This document shows positions 8,323-17,962 of a DNA stretch of 64,000 nucleotides, piece by piece. The position numbers were made by a program, and so were the translations under genes. The notes under the pieces were generated by a model. That model saw only the letters and a program-made list of their open reading frames with translations, ran no database searches and was not told the DNA's origin. The DNA comes from Deltaproteobacteria bacterium. Lineage in GTDB: Bacteria; Desulfobacterota; Syntrophia; Syntrophales; UBA2185. The stretch covers positions 1 to 64,000 of the forward strand of contig VGTB01000003.1 in NCBI GenBank assembly GCA_016874835.1. Reading direction: 5' to 3'. How positions within the stretch are numbered: the first letter of the stretch is position 1; each line of letters starts with the position of its first letter.

Positions 8323-9018
8323 TCACGGTCTTTTTACAAAGACGAAATCCCCACCCTCATCTCCCGTTTCACTGATCGCACCATAAAGAGGCGTCTGATT
8401 TGTGGGGCTATTGTTAACGACAGCTTCTCTAAGACTCACAAAAAGTTTTTGAGCATCTATGAACCCATCTTTATTTTCCCTGAGCCGTTTCACAAGATAC
8501 TCCAGAAAAACACTGCGGTCAGGAACGGTTTTCAGAGAACCGCTGGTGATAGCCTTTCTGCTGGGAAGCTCGTAAATCTTTTCCATAGCGACTTGTGGTC
8601 TATCAGAAACACTCCGCACCTTGAAGAGCCCCCCACTGAAACAGGCGTCAGCGACAATGAGAATATGCTTTGCCCTAATGGCCTTCAAATAATCCCGAAT
8701 AACGCTGTTCGGTATCCAATCGGAAGGATCATTGATTCCAGAGGCGCCTCTGGGAAGCCAGAACCCCTGCTTCATATCTTCCATCCAGGTTCCGTGCCCC
8801 GCATAGAAAATCAACAGATTGTCATGTTCGGTCAACTTGTACCTCAGAGACTGTAATGCCTTATAGATCGGCTTTCTGTCGGGATTTTCGAGAATGATTA
8901 TGTTTTCCTTTTCAAATGTATAATTTGACACGAGAATATCCCTCAATCTCCTGGCATCGGAAATAGCATAGTCAAGCTGATTGATCTCTTTACTGTCGTA
9001 ATCCTGAATGGCAAATTG
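8323..9018 (-). pseudogene. Caspase-like (peptidase C14) domain, 5' end lost
   Basis: The frame encodes a caspase-like fold with both catalytic residues: His in FYAGHG and Cys in VADACFSGG. The domain start (QFAIQDYDS, then LDYAISDARRLRDIL) can be read from 9018, but no ATG, GTG or TTG occurs before a TTG at 8946, and a TGA closes the frame at 9019-9021. Frame content upstream of the TGA is not caspase-like. The first strand of the fold is thus cut, pointing to a decayed gene, although a 207-residue product from the TTG cannot be excluded. Prokaryotic caspase homologues cut after Arg/Lys or Asp and often act in defence or cell death; no partner gene is adjacent. Lies within the selC island. 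Confidence 0.7.
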
Positions 9019-9324
9019 TCAATCCTGATTTATTAATAGCCAAATACCAGAAATAACCTCATACTACTCAGGAAGTTATAATTACACAACCCCGATCGGA
9101 GCCACTCATGGGCATTAATTTAATGATTACCTATTTCATGTGTAAATAATTTATGATGACGGGAAAAATAATACCAGCAGCTCTCACGAGGTCGCTTCGT
9201 TGTTGGCCAGGAAACTATCCCCTTCGATTTTTCATTAGTTCGCTTTTTCATGGCTAAATATTATCACTTATTTATGCTTAACAACCACTGAGCTATATAC
9301 TGACAGACTTTACAGGTCTATGTG
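9019..9324. other. AT-rich spacer inside the selC island
   Basis: About 300 bases between the caspase-like remnant and the ATPase gene. No gene, tRNA or clear hairpin was recognised. Confidence 0.4.
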
Positions 9325-10599
9325 TCATTCCCCTGCTGGAAGATAATCATAAATTCGAAGAAGGAATTTCCAGAGGGGAACGGCCATAATCTTCGCGTTG
9401 TCCAAGGTGCTTTCCCCTTCAAAACTCATAGTTACCAGAAAGATTTTCTTTGTCTTTGGGAAACGCCGGAGGAAAAGCCTGAGCCCGGTGAGACGTTTGT
9501 CCTTCCAGTCAAGATTTACTACGTACTTTGCCTCAACTGGTAGTGGGGCTTTGTAGCTTCCCGTTATAAAATCTACTTCGCGCTCGCTTTCAGCATAATA
9601 ACCGCAGGAGATGCTATTCCTTTTAAGTTCCATAAAGACCGCGGTTTCCGCTTTGCTTCCGTCATCTCCCGGGCCGATGAGGAGCGTCCGTATTCCATTA
9701 TCACACAAATAAATCTTCTTCTGAGCATAGATCCGCTCGGAATGGGAAGCTGACCATTTCTCAACAGATTGGAGAAGAAACGCCTCCTCAAGATAGCTCA
9801 CGTAATCCTTAACTGTATCCAGTGAGAGTCCTAAAATCTTTGAGAGTTTATTAAAGCTGATCCGTGATCCCGTTGAAGCGGCAATCAGGCGGATCAAATC
9901 GCGGAGCGCATAAGGCTTCTTGATCGGATAATTACGGATAAGATCACGGGCGAGGATATCATCCAGGAGGTTTGTCATGTATTGCTGTGAAGGATGGAGA
10001 ACATGTTCAGGATAACCTCCAACGTCGAGGTACTCGGCTACGAGTGTTTCGTATTTATAGTCTTCGGATAAATTTGGTCGACCACCACGGAACATCAAGA
10101 ATTCGCTGAAGCTCAAGGGATAAACTGTGCTGATGATCTGTCTTCCCGTGAGTTTGCCGCCTTGTCGGGCAATCAGGGATGATGAGGAACCCGAACAGAA
10201 GATTTTCAACGACTCACTGTCGTAAAGAGATTTTATCTCCGTCTCCCAATCGGGATTGTCCTGGATTTCATCAAGAAAGAGATAGAGTTTGCGATCTCGC
10301 CCATGTCCGAAGATTTTTCGAAAGTTCTTCAAATGTTCTGAAATGCGGATGGCGGAGAGATTCGGATGATCGAGGGGTAAGTAGAGTATATCCTTTTCAG
10401 AGATGCCGTTATCGAGAAGCGTATTGATGAACTGCTTCAAAATCGTTGTTTTGCCACTGCGCCTGCTACCTATGAGAATCTCAACCTGCCGGCGTTCCAA
10501 CTGGGCAGAAAACTTATGAAGATAGGCATCCCGCTGTATTCCTGTATCAAAGGGTTTCTTTTCCCACCAGGGACTTAAAGCATAATAGATTGATTCCAT
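9325..10599 (-). CDS. DUF4143-type AAA ATPase
   Basis: A 424-residue protein of the widespread ATPase plus DUF4143 family. The P-loop GSRRSGKTTIL lies near residues 43-53 and the Walker B YLFLDEIQD near 106-114, followed by a sensor-like CSGSSSSL. The C-terminal part has a winged-helix-like stretch and the PVEAKY motif typical of a PD-(D/E)XK-like domain in DUF4143. The molecular role of the family is not established; members are abundant in accessory regions of archaea and bacteria. The gene is monocistronic, lies in AT-rich sequence inside the selC island and starts at ATG 10599 with a weak ribosome-binding site. Confidence 0.85.
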   Translation of the reverse strand: MESIYYALSPWWEKKPFDTGIQRDAYLHKFSAQLERRQVEILIGSRRSGKTTILKQFINTLLDNGISEKDILYLPLDHPNLSAIRISEHLKNFRKIFGHGRDRKLYLFLDEIQDNPDWETEIKSLYDSESLKIFCSGSSSSLIARQGGKLTGRQIISTVYPLSFSEFLMFRGGRPNLSEDYKYETLVAEYLDVGGYPEHVLHPSQQYMTNLLDDILARDLIRNYPIKKPYALRDLIRLIAASTGSRISFNKLSKILGLSLDTVKDYVSYLEEAFLLQSVEKWSASHSERIYAQKKIYLCDNGIRTLLIGPGDDGSKAETAVFMELKRNSISCGYYAESEREVDFITGSYKAPLPVEAKYVVNLDWKDKRLTGLRLFLRRFPKTKKIFLVTMSFEGESTLDNAKIMAVPLWKFLLRIYDYLPAGE

Positions 10600-10784
10600 G
10601 GGTGGGATTTAACCTTAAATAGAAAGATTTGTCAAATAGTTTCTATTATAGTCGAAATTATTTAACTCCAGCTTATAACTCTCTAATTTTATGTAATATT
10701 ATTGTTGATGAAAAGATTATAGAAAAGTACTCAACAAAAAAATTGTTATGAACAGAGATATGTACAATAGTACTCAGATATTTA

Positions 10785-10882
10785 TGGCGGAAGTGCATGG
10801 GAATCGAACCCACCCGAGACGGTTTTAGCGCCCCGCACTGGATTTGAAGTCCAGGAGGCCCACCAGTGACCTTGGCACTTCC
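10785..10882 (-). tRNA. selC: tRNA-Sec (anticodon UCA)
   Basis: A 98-nt tRNA with the features of bacterial selenocysteine tRNA: an 8-bp acceptor stem (GGAAGTGC/GCACTTCC), a long D-arm region, anticodon stem CTGGA/TCCAG with loop CTTCAAA (anticodon TCA), a long variable arm and a T arm with GGTTCGATTCC, discriminator G and an encoded CCA. It reads UGA as selenocysteine together with SelB; selA, selB and selD are not in the window. Its presence means in-frame TGA codons in this genome deserve care. The 3' 65 nt are duplicated at 7972-8036, so it has been used as an integration site. MoeA, next upstream, would serve molybdenum enzymes such as formate dehydrogenase, often a selenoprotein. Confidence 0.95.
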
Positions 10883-10953
10883 GCTGATTTTATCCTCTTC
10901 CCGGCACTATTGTTACCGCTTCGCAAATAAGCTCGGAAGAGATACAACAAATC

Positions 10954-12249
10954 CTATGTATTTATAAGGTATTCCGGCCTCGATGTAAATTCAAAAGATT
11001 GATCAAGGAGCTGAACCGTCACCTCCTCACCTTTGGCCACATGCCCTGTCTTTTCCGGGAGGACAATCAGGCCATTAGCCCTGACCATTGACTTCAGTAT
11101 GCCGGAACCCTGTTCGCCCGTCGTGGTAACCAGAAATTCCCCGTTCTCATATTCAACTCTGGCCCGGATGAAATGCGTTGTCCCTTTCTTTTTGGTGATA
11201 TTCTCCATGGATGTTGCCGTTACCGTCCTCCGGAAGAGCCGCCTGCACCCCATCATCTTCAATATGGAGGGTCTCACGAATTGTTCAAAGGATACCATTG
11301 AGGATACTGGGTTCCCGGGGAGGCCGAACACGGGAATTCCCCTCATGGATCCGAAAGCGAGTGGCTTCCCCGGTCTCATGGCAACCTGCCAGAACTGCAT
11401 TTGGTTCCCCACTTCCTGCATGATATCCTTGACAAGATCGTAATCTCCCACCGAAACCCCTCCGGAAGAGATAATGATATTCGCCCGTAGCGCAGCGTTG
11501 AATTTTGCGATGAGCTCATCCCTTGTGTCTTTTGCGATACCCAACTGCAGTGGAATCCCGCCACATTCAATGATCTGTGCCGTAATGGAATAACTGTTGC
11601 TGCTCACAATCTGCCACTGGGACGGTGTGTCGTCAATATCAACGAGCTCATCCCCCGTCGCAATCACAGCGATCATAGGCCTCTGATATACATATATATA
11701 AGACCTCCCGAGAGCGGCGAGCATGCCGACTTCTGCCGGCCTGATGACATCACCCCGGGAAATGACCTGTTCCCCTTCGCGGACATCTTCCCCCGCCCAC
11801 CTTATGTCCTGTCCTTCTTCCGCCTCCACAAATATTTTGACCTTCCGTCCGTCCTTTTTCGTATCCTCAACCCGCACCACCGCGGTACCACCTTCCGGGA
11901 CAGGTGCTCCCGTCATGATTCGCGCCGCCTTGCCGGTCCCGATCCGCTTCCCGGGAATCGCCCCCGCCGGAATATCTTCCACCACATCAAGGACGACGGG
12001 CCTCTCTCTGGACGCGTTTCGGGTATCTTCCCAGCGGACCGCATACCCATCCATTGCAGAATTGTTTCTCGGCGGAATGTTGCGGCTCGCACACACATCC
12101 TCACCGATTACCCTCCCTAACGAATCGAGAATATTCACCTTCTCGATACCAAGTGGCTCGATGGAGCCAAGAATCCGGTCTAACGCTTCCTCGACGCTGA
12201 TCATCTCCCGATGCCGCTTAACATTTTTATGGATAGCTATCTCAAACAC
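10954..12249 (-). CDS. moeA: Molybdopterin molybdotransferase MoeA
   Basis: Catalyses insertion of molybdate into adenylylated molybdopterin, the last step of basic Mo-cofactor synthesis. The 431-residue protein has the MoeA layout: N-terminal part with NIPPRNNSAMDGYAVR, the central MoCF-binding domain with IAVIATGDELV and SSGGVSVGDYDLVK, the FGLPGNPVSS loop, and a C-terminal beta domain. The reported start is a GTG with AGGGGGA directly against it; a start at the internal ATG 12204 (MISVEEALDRIL) is equally possible, and matches the usual beginning of the family. Monocistronic, divergent from nadA. Confidence 0.93.
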   Translation of the reverse strand: MFEIAIHKNVKRHREMISVEEALDRILGSIEPLGIEKVNILDSLGRVIGEDVCASRNIPPRNNSAMDGYAVRWEDTRNASRERPVVLDVVEDIPAGAIPGKRIGTGKAARIMTGAPVPEGGTAVVRVEDTKKDGRKVKIFVEAEEGQDIRWAGEDVREGEQVISRGDVIRPAEVGMLAALGRSYIYVYQRPMIAVIATGDELVDIDDTPSQWQIVSSNSYSITAQIIECGGIPLQLGIAKDTRDELIAKFNAALRANIIISSGGVSVGDYDLVKDIMQEVGNQMQFWQVAMRPGKPLAFGSMRGIPVFGLPGNPVSSMVSFEQFVRPSILKMMGCRRLFRRTVTATSMENITKKKGTTHFIRARVEYENGEFLVTTTGEQGSGILKSMVRANGLIVLPEKTGHVAKGEEVTVQLLDQSFEFTSRPEYLINT

Positions 12250-12362
12250 TCCCCCTTGTCAATAGATAAGCACGGCATGGATTTTTTGCGCTTGAATAAA
12301 AAATATTTATCATATAGAAGTCCTTTTTTAAGCATTGATAGATTCATAGAAAAACAAATGTA

Positions 12363-13274
12363 ATGAATACCTTATCGCTGCAGAAAAAAATCAGAAAACT
12401 TCTTTCAGAAAAAAACGCAGTGCTCCTGGCACACTATTATCAAAGAAGGGAGATTCAGGACATTGCTGACATCTTAGGTGATTCCCTTGCACTGAGCCTT
12501 GGTGCGGCAAAAACAGGCGCCGATATCATTGTATTTGCGGGCGTCCATTTCATGGCCGAAAGTGCCTCCATCTTATGTCCTGACAAGACAGTCCTTCTTC
12601 CCCGCCTTGAGGCAGGTTGCCCCCTGGCAGATATGGCGAATGCTGAGCAACTTACGGCCGCAAAAAGGGACAATCCCGGGGCAATGGTAGTCACCTACAT
12701 CAATTCATCCGCGGAAACCAAGGCGCTCAGCGACATCTGCTGCACATCTTCAAACGCGGTGAACGTGGTAAACTCTTTAAACGGCGATAAGAAAATCATT
12801 ATGGTTCCGGACGGAAACCTCGCCCGCTACACATCCCGAATCACCGGTAAGAAAATTATGCCCTGGAACGGGCACTGTCCGGTTCATCAATGTCTGAGCG
12901 GTGAAGATGTCATAACGGTGAAGGCAATGCACCCCAGAGCACTCTTTGCGGCACATCCCGAATGCAGAGCCGAGGTGTTGGCAATGGCCAATTTTGTAGG
13001 CAGCACGGGAAAAATCCTCAATTACGCGAGAGAATGCGATGCGGGTGAGCTCATTGTGGGCACGGAACAGGGCATCCTGTATCAACTGCAGAAACAGAAT
13101 CCGGGGAAGTCATTCATTCCCGCATCCCCCGACATGGTCTGCAGGACGATGAAATGTATCACCCTGGAGGACATCCTCACCGCACTGAGGGAAATGAAAT
13201 ACATAATAAAGGTTCCGGACGAAATAAGGATTCCCGCAAAAAGGGCATTAGACAGGATGCTCGCGATTTCTTGA
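12363..13274 (+). CDS. nadA: Quinolinate synthase
   Basis: Condenses iminoaspartate with dihydroxyacetone phosphate to quinolinate in NAD synthesis. At 303 residues it is the typical short NadA. The three Cys that hold the [4Fe-4S] cluster are at about 86 (AGCPLAD), 172 (GHCPVHQ) and 260 (MVCRTMK); substrate motifs LAHYYQR, FAGVHFMAE and TYINSSAETKA are present. nadB and nadC are not nearby. It is first in a long plus-strand run with mfd, whose start lies within 12 bp of its stop. Confidence 0.95.
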   Translation: MNTLSLQKKIRKLLSEKNAVLLAHYYQRREIQDIADILGDSLALSLGAAKTGADIIVFAGVHFMAESASILCPDKTVLLPRLEAGCPLADMANAEQLTAAKRDNPGAMVVTYINSSAETKALSDICCTSSNAVNVVNSLNGDKKIIMVPDGNLARYTSRITGKKIMPWNGHCPVHQCLSGEDVITVKAMHPRALFAAHPECRAEVLAMANFVGSTGKILNYARECDAGELIVGTEQGILYQLQKQNPGKSFIPASPDMVCRTMKCITLEDILTALREMKYIIKVPDEIRIPAKRALDRMLAIS

Positions 13275-13285
13275 AGACAGAAAGA

Positions 13286-16200
13286 GTGAAAAAGATAGTA
13301 GAAAGAAAAAAAACATTTTCAGATCCCTCATTCAATATCCTGTATGACAGGCTCAACCGAAAAGAGCACGTATCGAGGGTTGCCGGTCTCCAGGGCTCAG
13401 CAATATCTTTCCTTGTGTCATTGATATACAGACACATACAGAAAACGCTGATCGTAATCACACCGACGGAGAAAGAGGCCAAAGACATCTATCAGGATAT
13501 CACCTGTTTTACCGAGGAACATGACAGGATTGCCCTGTTTTCTCCCCGGGATGCTTTTTCAGTGGATATGTTCGCATTTCAGCGCGAAGTGGAAATGTCA
13601 CGCATAGAGGTCCTCTGCCTGCTACGGTACAACACTCCCTCCATAATAGTGACCCCTCTCAAGGCATTGATGCAGAGAGTAATCCCAAAGAGCGCGTTAG
13701 AAGACTACACACAACAGATCTCCATAGGGGATACCGTTGACAGAGACCTCCTCATCACAAAGTTAATTGAAGGCGGCTACAGCAGAACGGCGTTAGTGGA
13801 AGATAAGGGACAATTCAGCGTGAGGGGGCACGTAATTGACATCCACCCGCCTACAATGTCCCAACCGGTCAGGATGGAATTCTTAGGGGATGAAGTGGAA
13901 TCTCTGAGGAAATTTAATCCGGCATCACAGCGTTCTGCGGAAGAGCTGATCGATTTTATCCTCACTCCGGTAAGAGAGATAATCTTCTCTGAGGAACGGA
14001 AACGACGGGCGGTGAGAAACATCAAACAGAGGGCAAATGAACTGGGACTTTCCAGGGGAACCAGGACGCGTCTCATCGAGATGATTTTAAACGGACTCCT
14101 CACCACGATAAACCCCCTGTTCCTGCCTCTCTTTTACATCTCTCCTGATGGAGAAGACCATGAACGTACCGGCAATTCCATTTCTGGAGAAAGAGAGAAT
14201 TCCCCCGACTCTCTGGGCACATTTCTCGACTACCTCCCCGAGAACAGTGTCCTCGTATGGGACGATTTGCCGACCATAGAAAAAACAGCGGAAACGATTG
14301 AGAACGGAATAGATCGTCTTTTACTGAAGGCCCGCAACGAGGAAAAATTTTACCTGGAAAAGGACTACTCCACCATATCCAGGGATATTCTCCTCCGGAA
14401 GTGTGAACGCTTCCAGACGGTATTCATTGAGAATCTTCCGATCGCGGAAGGGAGCAATACCACTGACAGCGCACTCGTGAAATTTCTCGTGGAAACGGAG
14501 GTAAAGCCGGGCGGGCAAATCAGGGACTCCGGGGCGGGAGAGGGATTGTTGAAACCCCTGGTGGAAAAAATCAGACAACGGCTCCGCGAGGGAAATCTGG
14601 TCACCCTTTTCGGGAGCGGACAGGAAGAGGTACAGCGCATTCGGCATCTCCTGGAGCACTATACCCTGTCCATTCACCGGCCCGAATCCTCCTTCGCCGA
14701 GGATGTGGATCGGCATGAGGGGCAAGGGAGACTTGTTGTCAGAGAGGGGAAAATAACCACCAGTTTCCATATGCCTGACCGGAAGCTCGTCGTGATCACT
14801 GACGAGGAGATATTCGGCAGGAAAGTACCCAAAAGGCGATTGAGGCCGGCAAGGGAAAGATACTTCCTGAGATCATTCGGAGAATTGAAGGAGGGGGATT
14901 ATGCAGTCCATACCGATCACGGCATCGGAATATACCGGGGGCTGCAAAAACTCTCTGTCGGTGAGATCGAAAATGATTTCCTCCTCCTGGAATACATGGA
15001 TGGTGATAAGCTGTATATACCGGTGGACAGAATCGACCAGATTCAGAAATACATCGGCCCGGAGGGATTCGTCCCGAGAGTTGACAAGCTGGGAGGCTCC
15101 TCCTGGGAAGCGACCAAGGAAAAGGTCAAAAAATCAATCATGGAAGTTGCCGAGGAGCTGATTTCCATTTACGCCGCCAGAGAGGTGATGGAGGGATACG
15201 CGTACTCGGCTCCGGACACGACGTACGATGAATTCTGCTCCACTTTCGAATTTGAAGAAACACCAGACCAGTCCGGATCCATTGAAGACGTTCTGGCAGA
15301 CATGAGCACTGCCAAGCCTATGGACAGACTGGTCTGCGGGGATGCAGGATTCGGTAAGACGGAAGTTGCTCTGAGGGCGTCTTTCAGAGCGGCCATGGAG
15401 GGAAAACAGGTGGCGATTCTCGTTCCGACAACGATTCTGGCGGAACAGCATTTTCAGACATTTTCCAGGCGTTTGCGAGAATATCCCCTTCGTGTTGAAG
15501 TCCTGAACCGTCTGAAGACAAAGGCCGAGCAGCAAAAAATTGTGGAAGGAATTCTCAAAGGCACTGTGGATATCATTATCGGAACCCACAGGATACTGCA
15601 AAGCGATATCAAGTTCAAAGACCTCGGGCTGGCGATTATTGATGAAGAACAGCGTTTTGGAGTCGCCCACAAGGAAAAACTGAAAAAGCTCAGGACACTC
15701 GTTGACGTGCTCACCCTCACGGCGACTCCCATACCGAGAACACTGCACCTGTCACTCATCGGTATCCGCGATCTCTCGGTCATCAATACCCCCCCGGAAG
15801 ACCGGCTCCCAGTCAAAACCTATGTCGTTGAATTCAACGAAGAGGTAATACAGGATGCAATCCGGCAGGAACTCAACAGAAACGGCCAGGTCTTTTTCCT
15901 CCACGACAGGGTGAGATCCATCCACACCATAGCACGGCTGGTGGAACGGCTCGTTCCCGAAGCCAGGATCGGAGTCGTTCACGGCCGCATGAAAGGCAAA
16001 GATATCGAGGATACCATGACAAAGTTCATCAGAAACGAGTACAACGTTCTGGTGTGCACATCGATCATCGCATCCGGCCTCGACATACCGACGGCAAACA
16101 CGATGCTGATCAACCGGGCCGACCGGTTCGGACTTTCTCATTTGTATCAGATCAGGGGGAGAGTGGGGAGATCAAAGGAAGATTCTTTTGCCTACCTTTT

Positions 16201-16879
16201 CATTCCGAAGGGATCGCTGTTGTCGAGAGATGCTCAAAGGCGGCTCCGGGTCATCACGGAATTTTCGGAACCGGGATCAGGATTCAAAATCGCCGCAAAT
16301 GATCTTGATATCAGGGGAGCGGGCAATATTCTGGGGACATCACAATCAGGCCATATATCGGCCGTAGGATACGAGCTGTACACGGAATTGATGGAAAAAA
16401 CCGTAAGAGAAATCAAGGGAGAGAAGATGCCCGAAGCGGAGGTGAAACCGGAAATTCATTTAGGGGTCCCCGCATTCATCCCGGAAGGCTACATGCCCGA
16501 TGTTCAGAGCCGCCTCATTACCTATAAGCGTTTGTCGACGGCATCTACAGACCAGGATCTGTCCGAAATCAGAGAGGAACTGACCGACTGTTACGGATTC
16601 GTGCCGGAAGAAGTGGAAAATCTCTTTGAACTGATCAGGATCAGAAACCTGATGAAGACCATACGGGGGAAAAAGATAGGATATGACGGAGAAACCATGA
16701 GTATTCATCTAGACAGGCGCAGTCCCATAGATCCGTCAAAAATTATTGAGATAACCCGGCAGAAGGGAAAAGGAGTGCGGTTCACACCTGATTTCAGGTT
16801 GACTATACCCGTTCCGTATCTGCATGCGGCTGAGATTACCGGTCAGGCCAGGGAATTCCTGGAGCACCTGGTCAATTGA
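13286..16879 (+). CDS. mfd: Transcription-repair coupling factor
   Basis: Mfd pushes stalled RNA polymerase off DNA and recruits UvrA. The domain order is complete: UvrB-like N-terminal module (SPRDAFSVDMFAFQREVEMSRIEVL), the RNA polymerase interaction domain (FGELKEGDYAVHTDHGIGIYRGL split across 14880-14940), the RecG-like helicase with Walker A GDAGFGKTEVA, DEEQRFG box, TLTATPIPRTL and QIRGRVGRS, and the C-terminal autoinhibitory domain. About 1197 residues, within the normal range. The open frame extends upstream into nadA to 13154 but GTG 13286 is chosen because the N-terminus then fits and overlap is avoided; TTG 13271, overlapping the nadA stop, is an alternative. Confidence 0.95.
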   Translation: MKKIVERKKTFSDPSFNILYDRLNRKEHVSRVAGLQGSAISFLVSLIYRHIQKTLIVITPTEKEAKDIYQDITCFTEEHDRIALFSPRDAFSVDMFAFQREVEMSRIEVLCLLRYNTPSIIVTPLKALMQRVIPKSALEDYTQQISIGDTVDRDLLITKLIEGGYSRTALVEDKGQFSVRGHVIDIHPPTMSQPVRMEFLGDEVESLRKFNPASQRSAEELIDFILTPVREIIFSEERKRRAVRNIKQRANELGLSRGTRTRLIEMILNGLLTTINPLFLPLFYISPDGEDHERTGNSISGERENSPDSLGTFLDYLPENSVLVWDDLPTIEKTAETIENGIDRLLLKARNEEKFYLEKDYSTISRDILLRKCERFQTVFIENLPIAEGSNTTDSALVKFLVETEVKPGGQIRDSGAGEGLLKPLVEKIRQRLREGNLVTLFGSGQEEVQRIRHLLEHYTLSIHRPESSFAEDVDRHEGQGRLVVREGKITTSFHMPDRKLVVITDEEIFGRKVPKRRLRPARERYFLRSFGELKEGDYAVHTDHGIGIYRGLQKLSVGEIENDFLLLEYMDGDKLYIPVDRIDQIQKYIGPEGFVPRVDKLGGSSWEATKEKVKKSIMEVAEELISIYAAREVMEGYAYSAPDTTYDEFCSTFEFEETPDQSGSIEDVLADMSTAKPMDRLVCGDAGFGKTEVALRASFRAAMEGKQVAILVPTTILAEQHFQTFSRRLREYPLRVEVLNRLKTKAEQQKIVEGILKGTVDIIIGTHRILQSDIKFKDLGLAIIDEEQRFGVAHKEKLKKLRTLVDVLTLTATPIPRTLHLSLIGIRDLSVINTPPEDRLPVKTYVVEFNEEVIQDAIRQELNRNGQVFFLHDRVRSIHTIARLVERLVPEARIGVVHGRMKGKDIEDTMTKFIRNEYNVLVCTSIIASGLDIPTANTMLINRADRFGLSHLYQIRGRVGRSKEDSFAYLFIPKGSLLSRDAQRRLRVITEFSEPGSGFKIAANDLDIRGAGNILGTSQSGHISAVGYELYTELMEKTVREIKGEKMPEAEVKPEIHLGVPAFIPEGYMPDVQSRLITYKRLSTASTDQDLSEIREELTDCYGFVPEEVENLFELIRIRNLMKTIRGKKIGYDGETMSIHLDRRSPIDPSKIIEITRQKGKGVRFTPDFRLTIPVPYLHAAEITGQAREFLEHLVN

Positions 16880-16965
16880 AACGATTTTTATTATGCCAAT
16901 GAATCACCACTGTGCCGCGCTACCGCTCCGGGAAGAACGAGACACCCTGATGAAGTGAGCGATAT

Positions 16966-17934
16966 ATGAAGAGATGCCAAACGGCCCTTTCGGGATTCAT
17001 ATGCGTGTTTATCGTTTTCATCACCTGCACCTGTCAAAAGGGTGATACCGCAAAAAAGGTGGCAATTGTGGATGGCCAGAATATCTTCCTCAGCGAACTC
17101 AGTGACCGAATCAAAAAGGAAATGAACTTATCCGCAGACAGCGCTTCCATTGACAGAACACATTATGATCTCCTAAAGGAAGAAATCCTGAGCACGATGA
17201 TTGACGAGAAGGTGATGCTTCTGCGGGCGCGGACACTCTCCCTTTCTGTCAGTGACGAAGAACTCTCAAAGAAGATTGAAGAAATCAGAGCATATTATAC
17301 AGATGACGGCTTTACCAGAACCCTCTCCGCACAGAATGTCGATTTCGGCGTATGGAAGGAAGAATTGAGAACCCGCATGCTCATGGAAAAGCTGATTGTC
17401 ACGGATGTAAATGCCAAAATCACGGTTACGGAGGATGAGGCGAGAGCATACTATAAAACCAGCAGAAAAAGATTTGAAACGGGGAAAAGGGTCCGTGTTG
17501 CCCAGATCATTGTCCGTGAGGAAAGAAAAGCAAAAGTACTCCTGAATAGATTGAAGAGAGGCGAAGATTTTGCTAAGGTTGCCCGGGAAGAATCGATAGG
17601 ACCCGAAGCGGTAAGTGGTGGTGACCTCGGATTTGTCATCCCGGGAGTCATGCCGGAAGAAATCGACAGAGTTCTTTTTTCTCATGCTCCCGGATCAATC
17701 AGTGAGGTCATCAAGAGCCCTTACGGATACCATATTTTCAAGATCATCGAAAAAGAAACGAGCAGCAAAAAAAACTGGCCGGAAATAAAGGATCTGGTGA
17801 TGGCGGAATTGAAAAAGCAGAAAGAAGAAATGGCATACAGCAAATGGCTGGAAGACCTGAGATTGAAGGTTACCGTGCGCACCGACAGGAAACTTCTCAA
17901 TGCAATGCCCCCCCCCGGACAACAGGCAGAATAA
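16966..17934 (+). CDS. Peptidyl-prolyl cis-trans isomerase, PpiC/parvulin type, possible lipoprotein
   Basis: A 322-residue exported chaperone-isomerase. An N-terminal hydrophobic segment ends in a Cys-containing site (FITCTCQKG) that could be lipidated, though the lipobox is not canonical. A SurA-like N-domain with charged helices (MIDEKVMLLRARTL) is followed by one parvulin domain near 175-265: RVAQIIV, FAKVAREESIG, GGDLGFV, SPYGYHIFKI. The role is folding of outer-membrane or periplasmic proteins. It is followed after 28 bp by a second SurA-like gene of identical length, so the two are probably tandem paralogues in one operon downstream of mfd. Confidence 0.88.
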   Translation: MKRCQTALSGFICVFIVFITCTCQKGDTAKKVAIVDGQNIFLSELSDRIKKEMNLSADSASIDRTHYDLLKEEILSTMIDEKVMLLRARTLSLSVSDEELSKKIEEIRAYYTDDGFTRTLSAQNVDFGVWKEELRTRMLMEKLIVTDVNAKITVTEDEARAYYKTSRKRFETGKRVRVAQIIVREERKAKVLLNRLKRGEDFAKVAREESIGPEAVSGGDLGFVIPGVMPEEIDRVLFSHAPGSISEVIKSPYGYHIFKIIEKETSSKKNWPEIKDLVMAELKKQKEEMAYSKWLEDLRLKVTVRTDRKLLNAMPPPGQQAE

Positions 17935-17962
17935 CGACAACAACCATTATTGAGGACTCACA

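Larger units (their letters stand above)
7972..10849. mobile_element. Cryptic 2.9-kb island integrated at the selenocysteine tRNA gene
   Basis: Bounded by a perfect 65-bp direct repeat of the tRNA-Sec 3' part, with the complete tRNA at the high-coordinate end. Inside are a caspase-like gene remnant (8323-9018), a DUF4143-type ATPase (9325-10599) and AT-rich spacers. No integrase, excisionase or phage gene is visible, so it is either a decayed remnant or a non-autonomous element. selC is a well-known integration site in enterobacteria (for example the LEE island in some E. coli lineages). The boundary is seen in the sequence; mobility is inferred. Confidence 0.8.

Noticed and set aside
13154-13285. 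Longer mfd start inside nadA
   Set aside because: It would overlap nadA by 120 bases and add residues not seen in Mfd; GTG 13286 fits the family N-terminus.
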